Shown here in pieces: positions 7,038 through 13,043 of a DNA stretch of 13,043 nt. The DNA is taken from positions 1 to 13,043 of the forward strand of contig JADGPO010000068.1 in the NCBI GenBank assembly GCA_017882405.1. The letters are read 5' to 3'. The translations under genes were made by a program, and so were the position numbers. Positions within the stretch are counted from its first letter, which is position 1. Each line of letters begins with the position of its first letter. Below the pieces are notes generated by a model. It worked only from the letters and a program-made list of their open reading frames with translations. It was not told the origin of the DNA and made no database searches. The DNA is from Solirubrobacteraceae bacterium (lineage in GTDB: Bacteria > Actinomycetota > Thermoleophilia > Solirubrobacterales > Solirubrobacteraceae).

Positions 7038-8324
7038 TCAGCCCGACATGGCCTTCCAGAACGCCAGCCGGCCGTCCAGAACCCGATAGACCCCCCAGCG
7101 CCGGATCGTCGTATCGCCGAGGTGGTCGAGGCTGTAGCTGCCGAGCACGCTGTGCCGATCACGGGTGGCGAACAGGGAGCGCGTGACTCCGGAGCGAAGC
7201 GCCGGGCGGCTGCCGTGCTCGGTGGCCCGCGAGATCGCTTCGAGCAGGAGGCCCATCGCCTCGTAGCCGAAGATCGCATCGGGCTGCCAGCCGGCGAAGC
7301 GGCGGGCGAAGGCGGCCAGGAAGCGACGTCCGGACGGGGGGTAATCATCGTTGCTCAATGTCGCCACGGTCACCACCATCCGCGCGGCCAGTGCGGGCGC
7401 CACGCCACCCTGGGCCGGGTTGAGGAACGCCGGCTCGGCCAGGCCTGCGGTCGCGAACAGCTTGACGTTGGGAAGGGCGCGACCGATCTGATCGGTGAGG
7501 GCGACAGCGTTGTTCTGGGTCAGCGCGCTGATCAGGACACAATCGGCGTGGCTCTGGTAGATCGTCTGCGCCAGGGAAGCGTAGCTGGAGGCCTTCGGGT
7601 CGTACTGGTCAGAGGCCGCCACGGGAAGATGGATCGCCGTGGCCGCCACCTGGAAGCTCATCGCCGCATCGTTGCCGTCGACCTCGCCGTCGTCGAGCAC
7701 ATACGTGCGCCGGCAGCCGGCGTCGTGCTGCAGCTGAGCCTGGACGACCGCCTGCACGGAGTCGTTGGGGATCACGCGGACAAACGTGCGCCGCCCCGTC
7801 GGGTAGTACTTCTGCGGCTCGCCGGGCGACGCCTCTTCTCCCCCGCGGGTGAGCCCGACGGCGGTGCTGGTCGGACTCACCTGGGGCACGCCGGCCTGGC
7901 TGAGCAGCGGGATCGAGACGGCGGTGGCGCCCGAGTTGAGGTCGCCGAGATAGGCGATCGTGCTCCGGTCCTGGATCGCCACGCGGGCGTTGGCGCTCGT
8001 CTGGCCCGGGTCCCAGCCGCCGCGGGCCGCGACGGCGTCGTTGAGCGCGCGCAGCGTGATTTGATAGCGGCCGACGCGGCCGCCGACCGCGGCCAGTGCC
8101 ATCCGCGCGCCGTCCAGCGCCGCCTCGCCGCTGGAGCCCGACGGCCCCAGGAACGGCAGGCTGGTGTAGATCGTCAGGCGCGTGCCGGGCACCCGGTTTC
8201 CGGGCGGCGCCTTGCGACCCGAGCCGCAGCCGGCCAGGCCGACGGCCGCGACCACGGCGAGCAGGACGGCGCGCCCCCGGCCCGCGAGCGAGCGCCCCCG
8301 CACGCGCGACGCCACCGAGATCAA
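7038..8324 (-). CDS. Lipoprotein solute-binding protein, branched-chain amino acid type (second of tandem pair)
   Basis: A 428-residue periplasmic-binding-protein type I fold protein of the Leu/Ile/Val-binding family. The N-terminus is a lipoprotein signal: Arg-rich start, hydrophobic AVLLAVVAAVGLAGC and lipobox LAGC with Cys33. Family segments include ARMALAAVGGRVGRYQITL, AIQDRSTIAYLGDLNSGATA, AGVPQVSPTSTAVGLT, KYYPTGRRTFVRVIPND and AIFGYEAMGLLLEAI. It is clearly paralogous to the upstream protein, sharing the YLG(D/E), SP(T/S)xTA, YYP...(R)V(I/V)P and GYE(A/T)M blocks. Its TTG start overlaps the upstream stop (TTGA), suggesting translational coupling; GTG 8315, three codons later, is an alternative. 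The ligand cannot be assigned. The permease and ATPase genes that should follow are only remnants, so it is an orphan unless it uses a transporter encoded elsewhere. Confidence 0.87.
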   Translation of the reverse strand: MISVASRVRGRSLAGRGRAVLLAVVAAVGLAGCGSGRKAPPGNRVPGTRLTIYTSLPFLGPSGSSGEAALDGARMALAAVGGRVGRYQITLRALNDAVAARGGWDPGQTSANARVAIQDRSTIAYLGDLNSGATAVSIPLLSQAGVPQVSPTSTAVGLTRGGEEASPGEPQKYYPTGRRTFVRVIPNDSVQAVVQAQLQHDAGCRRTYVLDDGEVDGNDAAMSFQVAATAIHLPVAASDQYDPKASSYASLAQTIYQSHADCVLISALTQNNAVALTDQIGRALPNVKLFATAGLAEPAFLNPAQGGVAPALAARMVVTVATLSNDDYPPSGRRFLAAFARRFAGWQPDAIFGYEAMGLLLEAISRATEHGSRPALRSGVTRSLFATRDRHSVLGSYSLDHLGDTTIRRWGVYRVLDGRLAFWKAMSG

Positions 8325-9487
8325 CGCTGTTTGCGGGTGACCAGCCTTCCACCCGCCGGGTGAGCGATCACGAACGACGCGACGCCGGTGTCCCCGCTCG
8401 TCAGCGAGTAGGTGCCGAGAGCCGACTGGCGGTCCTTGAGGCCGCGGAAGCGCGCGACGACCTGAGCCCGGCTGTTGGCGTTCGCGCCGAGGCCCTTGAG
8501 GACCGCCAGCAATGCCGACATCGTCTCGTATCCGTAGATCGCCTGCGGCTGCGGAGCGTGGCCGTAGGTGGATTGGAAGGCCGAGGTGAAGGCCTTCGCC
8601 GGGGCGCTCTGCCCGGCCGCCGGCACCCCCGGGGAGGACACATACAGGTTCTTCTGCGCGGCGGGGCTCAGTCCGGCCACGAAGGTGTCGTCGTACAGCG
8701 CCGAGGGCACGAACAGCTTGGCGCCGGGGTTGGAGGTGGCCATCTGGTCCAGCGCCTGCTTGGCATGCGGGCCCTCCACCGCGCCGTAGAAGACCCCGTT
8801 GGCGTCGCCGGCGGACGAGGCGAGCGTCAACCCCGCCGTGCGAGCGTCCTGGCGGACCTCGTCGGCCACCGACGTGCCGTAGGTGGTCCCGTCGCTGGAG
8901 ACGAACAGCTTGGAGACGCGCAGAGCCTGCATGTCTCCCACCAGCGCCTTTGCCTCCGCCGCGGTGGTGGGGACGACCCGTGCGAATGTGTGGTGATAGG
9001 TGCCGTTGGCCGGGTAATAGTGGTTCGGCGAATCGCTCACCGCCGGCGTGGCCTGGGTCAGGTAGATGGCCGTGTCGGACGGACTGAGCTGGAGCAGACC
9101 GACCTGGTTGGTGATCTGCAGCGAAACGCCCGAGGTGCCGGGCGCGATCTCGCCCAGGTACGCGATCGCCTTCTTGTCCCGGACCGCCGCACGGGCACTG
9201 GCCGAGATCTCGTTGCCGTGGACGCCGATCAGCTCGACCGTGAACGAGCCGGCCTTGGAACCCGCCTGCTTGAGCGCCAGCTTCTCGGCGTCGAGCACGT
9301 CACTGGACACCGTGTCGGCGGCGCCCGGAGGCTGCGCGGCCACCACGTGGAGGGTCGAGCCGGTCACGGTGACCGTCGATTTGGACGGAGTGGCCGTCGA
9401 GGAGCAGCCGCTCAGGGCCAGCGCCAGCGCGCCCAGACAGGCACACAACCACGGCCCCCGCCCATGTAGCAGCCCCACGGCGGCCAA
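8321..9487 (-). CDS. Lipoprotein solute-binding protein, branched-chain amino acid type (first of tandem pair)
   Basis: A 388-residue protein with the same fold family as its downstream neighbour. The lipoprotein signal ends in LALSGC with Cys28, followed by a Ser/Thr-rich linker (SSTATPSKSTVTVTGST) before the globular part. Recognisable segments are AEKLALKQAGSKAGSFTVEL, AVRDKKAIAYLGEIAPGTSG, LLQLSPSDTAIYLT, NHYYPANGTYHHTFARVVP, AIYGYETMSALLAVLKGLG and RQSALGTYSL. Mature protein would be anchored to the outer face of the membrane and present a small ligand to a permease. Start choice is uncertain: TTG 9487 or GTG 9478, neither with a clear Shine-Dalgarno sequence. It starts 15 bases after the small membrane-protein gene and could be read from the trp cluster. 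The two paralogues are well diverged, so the duplication looks old. Confidence 0.87.
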   Translation of the reverse strand: MAAVGLLHGRGPWLCACLGALALALSGCSSTATPSKSTVTVTGSTLHVVAAQPPGAADTVSSDVLDAEKLALKQAGSKAGSFTVELIGVHGNEISASARAAVRDKKAIAYLGEIAPGTSGVSLQITNQVGLLQLSPSDTAIYLTQATPAVSDSPNHYYPANGTYHHTFARVVPTTAAEAKALVGDMQALRVSKLFVSSDGTTYGTSVADEVRQDARTAGLTLASSAGDANGVFYGAVEGPHAKQALDQMATSNPGAKLFVPSALYDDTFVAGLSPAAQKNLYVSSPGVPAAGQSAPAKAFTSAFQSTYGHAPQPQAIYGYETMSALLAVLKGLGANANSRAQVVARFRGLKDRQSALGTYSLTSGDTGVASFVIAHPAGGRLVTRKQR

Positions 9488-9502
9488 CTCAGGAAAAGGG
9501 GT

Positions 9503-9664
9503 CTAGTCCCGCCGGCCAGGCAGGAATGGGAGCAGGTTGCGGACGCCGATCGCGATCAGGACCATGACGATGGCGATCAGGACAGCGTCCAGCCCGCTCA
9601 CGTTGAGCGCCCAGATGATGATCCAGATGCAGAGGCCGACGGTGGTGGTGAGGACGAGGCCCAT
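9503..9664 (-). CDS. Small two-helix membrane protein, 53 residues, function unknown
   Basis: An open frame from ATG 9664 to TAG 9503. The product has two hydrophobic stretches, about residues 3-20 (LVLTTTVGLCIWIIIWAL) and 26-40 (DAVLIAIVMVLIAIG), joined by a short NVSGLD turn and ending in a basic tail (PGRRD). This looks like a helical hairpin with both ends on one side of the membrane. It starts 12 bases after the trpA stop and ends 15 bases before the binding-protein gene, so it fits into a leftward operon. AGGA ten bases upstream is a weak RBS lying in the loop of an inverted repeat. Small membrane proteins at this place are seen in actinobacteria but I recognise no named family. Its membrane-like composition and tight spacing argue that it is real. 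Confidence 0.7.
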   Translation of the reverse strand: MGLVLTTTVGLCIWIIIWALNVSGLDAVLIAIVMVLIAIGVRNLLPFLPGRRD

Positions 9665-9688
9665 CGGTTGGAGATCCTAACCAACCGA
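9664..9688. repeat. Inverted repeat at the trpA end / small-gene start
   Basis: TCGGTTGG and CCAACCGA (8 perfect pairs) flank a 9-base loop. In the minus-strand mRNA the loop reads TTAGGATCT, containing the trpA stop TAG and the only RBS-like AGGA of the small membrane-protein gene. The start ATG begins at the base of the stem. It could be a translational control hairpin or an mRNA end or processing point. No U tract follows, so a classic terminator is unlikely. Confidence 0.55.
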
Positions 9689-10494
9689 GGACGCGGAGAG
9701 CGCTGCGGAGAATCCGCGCACCAACTCGGCGACGGCGTGGGCGGGATCCCGTGCCTCCCCCGCCGCCCGCACCAGGCGGCTGCCTACGATCACCCCGTCG
9801 GCGCCGGCGGCGGCCGCGGCCGCCGCCTGCTCAGGGGTGCCGATCCCGAAGCCGATCGCGACCGGGACCTCGGCGTGCTCGGCCGCGCGGGCGATCACCG
9901 ACTCCAGCTTGCCGTCGCCTCCCGTCCGTTCGCCGGTCGTGCCGACCACCGAGACGGTGTAGAGAAAGCCGGTGGCGCTGGCGCCGATCTCGGCCAGTCG
10001 AGTCGCCGGCGTGGTCGGCGCCACCAGCGGCACGAACGCCAGCCCGCGCGCCCGGCAGGCGGCGCGGGCCTCGGTCGCCTCCTCCAGCGGCAGGTCGGGC
10101 ACGATCAACCCGCTGACCTCGGCCGCGACCAACTCGTCGAGGAAGCGCTCCAGACCGCGGGCGAGGATCGGGTTGGCGTAGCACATGAGGATCACCGGCA
10201 GGCGGCCGGAGATCGCGCGCGCCACCTCAAGCACCGCCGGCAGCGTCGCTCCGGCCGCCAGCGCGGTCGTTGCGGCCGCGTGGATCACCGGTCCGTCGGC
10301 CAGCGGGTCGGAGAACGGGACACCCAGTTCGACCAGGTCCGCGCCGGCGTCGGCGTAAGCCTCAGCGATGGCGCGCGAGGCCTCCAGATCGGGAAAACCC
10401 CCCATCAGGTACGGCATCAGCGCGGCTCGGCGTCCGTCCGCGCGCGCGCCGGCGAACGCCTCGGCGATCCGCTCCACCCCGTCCGCGACCGCCA

Positions 10495-10495
<1 letters not shown>
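9677..10495 (-). CDS. trpA: Tryptophan synthase alpha chain
   Basis: Cleaves indole-3-glycerol phosphate to indole and glyceraldehyde 3-phosphate, passing indole to TrpB through the alpha2beta2 tunnel. The product has 272 residues, a normal length. The TIM barrel shows the catalytic pair: E56 in LVELGVPFSDPLADGP (E. coli Glu49) and D67 (Asp60). Also present are MPYLMGGFPD, GLIVPDLPLEE, YTVSVVGTTGER and the phosphate-binding GFGIGTPEQ followed by DGVIVGS. The ATG at 10495 shares a base with the trpB stop (TGATG), so translation is probably coupled. A longer frame reaching upstream to 10597 only overlaps trpB and is not used. A run of seven alanines after GTPEQ is encoded by a GC palindrome and is probably neutral. 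Confidence 0.96.
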
Positions 10496-11663
<1,168 letters not shown>

Positions 11664-11667
<4 letters not shown>

Positions 11668-12329
11668 GCGGCCGGCTCCGCGACCGCTTGCCCACTCACC
11701 GCCGCCGCGAACGCGGTCAGCTTCTCGTGGTCCTTGTGGCCCGGGGAAAGCTCGACCCCGCTGGCCACGTCGACGGCGTAGGGATGTGCGGTGGCGATCG
11801 CCTCGGCGACGTTGCCCGGGTTCAGGCCGCCGGAGAGGATCACCGGGACACTCGCGCCGTGCGCCGCGGCCAGCTCCCAGGAGAAGGTCTCACCGCTGCC
11901 GCCGCGTACCCCGGTCACGAAGCTGTCGAGCAGGTGGAAGTCGGTGTGGAACGGACCCAGCGCCTGGATGTCGGCGCGGCTGCGCACCCGTCCCGCCTTG
12001 ATCACCCGGCAGCCGGTGCGCCGAGCGGCCTCTCCGCAGAAGGAGGGACCCTCGTCGCCGTGCAGCTGCAGCACGGTCAGCCCGATCTCGTCGGCCGAGC
12101 GCGTCAGCAGCTCGAGCGTGGGGTTGACGAACACCCCCACGATCTCCACGTGTCGGCGGTGGGCGGCGGCGATCTCGGTCGCGACCCCCAGCCGGCAGCG
12201 GCGCGGCGAGGCCGGCCAGAGGATCATGCCCACTGCCCAGGCGCCGGCAGCTACGGCGGCGTCGGCGTCGTCACGGTCGGTGATGCCGCAGAACTTGATC
12301 TTGGGCGGGGCGATCGGGTCCACCCCCAC
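11664..12329 (-). CDS. trpF: Phosphoribosylanthranilate isomerase
   Basis: Catalyses the Amadori rearrangement of phosphoribosylanthranilate to CdRP, the step before TrpC. About 221 residues forming a TIM barrel. The general base Cys14 is in KIKFCGIT and the general acid Asp135 in [36 protein letters not shown] and AVDVASGVE are further family blocks. GTG 12329 gives the longest form; GTG 12323 lies exactly six bases after a TACGAT box and may be the true start, giving [13 protein letters not shown]. Mycobacteria and streptomycetes lack trpF and use the bifunctional PriA, so its presence here is a lineage clue. It is separated from trpC by 61 bases and overlaps trpB by four. Confidence 0.95.
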
Positions 12330-12335
12330 ATCGTA
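12330..12335 (-). promoter_or_regulatory. Possible -10 box of an internal trpFBA promoter (TACGAT)
   Basis: On the minus strand TACGAT lies six bases before GTG 12323, the exact spacing expected for a leaderless transcript starting on that codon. It sits in the 61-base trpC-trpF gap, the only real gap within the trp genes. No -35 is visible. Read-through from trpC remains possible. Confidence 0.3.
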
Positions 12336-12390
12336 CGAACACCGGAGCGGCGAGCCGCGCGCGTCAGCCTCCTGAGCGTCTGGACCCCAG

Positions 12391-13043
12391 CTAAACGAGG
12401 ATTCCCGAAAGCTCCCGGCAGGCTGCCTCGACGTCGGGGGAGCGCATCAGCGCCTCGCCGATCAGCACCGCGTCGACACCGGCGCCGGCCAGTCGCTCGA
12501 GGTCCGCGTGCGTGCGCAGACCGGACTCGGAGACGACCGTCGTACCCGCTGGCACATCGGCCAGCAGGTCGTGGGTGCGGTTGACGTCGACCTTGAGCGT
12601 CGTCAGGTCGCGGTTGTTGATCCCGATCACCTCCGCTCGCAGGTCGGCGGCGACGGCCAGCTCGGCCGCATCGTGGACCTCCACGAGCACGCCGAGGCCG
12701 AAGCCCTGGGCCTGCCCGTAGAGCGCGGCCAGCTGGTCCGGCTCCAGGGCGGCCACGATCAGCAGGATCGCGTCGGCGCCGGCCGCCATCGACTCCACCA
12801 CCTGGTAGGGGTCGACGACGAAGTCCTTGCGGAGGATCGGCAGCGAGGCGGCACCGCGCGCGCGGCGCAGGTCGTCCAGCGTGCCGCCGAAGCCCACCCT
12901 TTCGGTGAGCACCGAAAGGGCGGCCGCACCACCCCGCTCGTAGGCGCCGACGACGTCCTCCAGCTCCAGATCCTCGCGGATCGCGCCCGCCGACGGCGAG
13001 CGACGCTTGATCTCCGCGATCAGCGCCACCGCTGGCCCGCCAC
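12391..13043 (-). CDS. trpC: Indole-3-glycerol phosphate synthase, N-terminus outside window
   Basis: Converts CdRP to indole-3-glycerol phosphate with loss of CO2 and water. The frame is open through base 13043 (GGPAVALIAEIKRRSPS), so the usual first 40-50 residues lie beyond the window; the GTG at 13029 is internal, not the start. Catalytic landmarks are in order: Lys in EIKRRSPS, Lys in LRKDFVVDPYQ, Glu in VLVEVHD, Asn-Asn-Arg in GINNRDLTTLKVD, Ser in SESGL and the phosphate loop GVDAVLIGEALM. It is the most upstream trp gene seen here. An almost perfect 24-base palindrome lies in the codons for LSVLTER. Confidence 0.96.
   Translation of the reverse strand, partial: GGPAVALIAEIKRRSPSAGAIREDLELEDVVGAYERGGAAALSVLTERVGFGGTLDDLRRARGAASLPILRKDFVVDPYQVVESMAAGADAILLIVAALEPDQLAALYGQAQGFGLGVLVEVHDAAELAVAADLRAEVIGINNRDLTTLKVDVNRTHDLLADVPAGTTVVSESGLRTHADLERLAGAGVDAVLIGEALMRSPDVEAACRELSGILV
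12897..12920. repeat. 24-base palindrome inside trpC
   Basis: CCCTTTCGGTG and CACCGAAAGGG are exact reverse complements separated by two bases. In the coding direction the codons are CTT TCG GTG CTC ACC GAA AGG (LSVLTER), including CTT and AGG, which look uncommon for such a GC-rich sequence. It may be a protein-binding operator, an RNA hairpin or chance. Confidence 0.6.

Noticed and set aside
6615..8363. 582-codon rightward frame across the liv remnants and second binding protein
   Set aside because: It is antisense to a recognisable lipoprotein gene and to liv fragments; no domain is visible.
9806..9827. Perfect 22-base palindrome in trpA
   Set aside because: It arises from alternating GCG and GCC codons for a run of alanines, so it is explained by low-complexity GC-rich coding sequence.
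12368..12373. AGGAGG on the minus strand in the trpC-trpF gap
   Set aside because: It is about 40 bases from the trpF start and no ATG, GTG or TTG lies at a usable distance after it.

Overview
The window is GC-rich bacterial chromosome with the gene content and order of an actinobacterium. rpsA, polA and a trp cluster lie close together, as they do in Mycobacterium tuberculosis. A dedicated trpF and tandem lipoprotein solute-binding proteins of the branched-chain amino acid type hint at a deep-branching lineage such as Thermoleophilia (Solirubrobacterales). That placement is inference from gene style, not a phylogeny. I see no rRNA, tRNA, CRISPR array, insertion sequence or phage gene.

Left part (1-4911). 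The 5' part of rpsA runs leftwards out of the window. Diverging from it after 33 bases is a rightward pair: a geranylgeranyl-reductase-family flavoprotein and a small exported protein with an allene-oxide-cyclase-like (dirigent-like) barrel. This pair converges on polA, with a strong GC-rich hairpin in the 46-base gap. PolA has an intact 5' nuclease and polymerase, a degenerate proofreading domain, and tyrosine at the residue that controls dideoxynucleotide discrimination.

Middle part (4912-9505). A malic enzyme with an N-terminal ACT domain is divergent from polA. Converging on it is a decayed branched-chain amino acid ABC transporter locus. Two tandem, apparently intact lipoprotein binding proteins are followed by only the last ~65 codons of livM and a livG fragment that has lost its Walker A region, has a frameshift and is cut short. 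livH, most of livM, most of livG and livF are missing here.

Right part (9503-13043). A leftward trp cluster encodes TrpC (N-terminus outside the window), TrpF, TrpB and TrpA. trpF-trpB and trpB-trpA overlap by 4 and 1 bases, which suggests translational coupling. An unannotated 53-residue two-helix membrane protein follows trpA by 12 bases, and the binding-protein genes follow it by 15 bases, so one long leftward transcript is possible.

Cross-cutting observations. Four starts (rpsA, polA, malic enzyme, trpF) have no convincing Shine-Dalgarno sequence but carry a TAnnnT box 6-10 bases upstream, which suggests leaderless or very short-leader mRNAs. There is a near-perfect 24-base palindrome inside trpC, and an inverted repeat at the trpA/small-gene junction that holds a possible ribosome binding site in its loop. 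Apart from the liv decay and these small elements, this is ordinary housekeeping chromosome; I found no convincing new multi-gene system.
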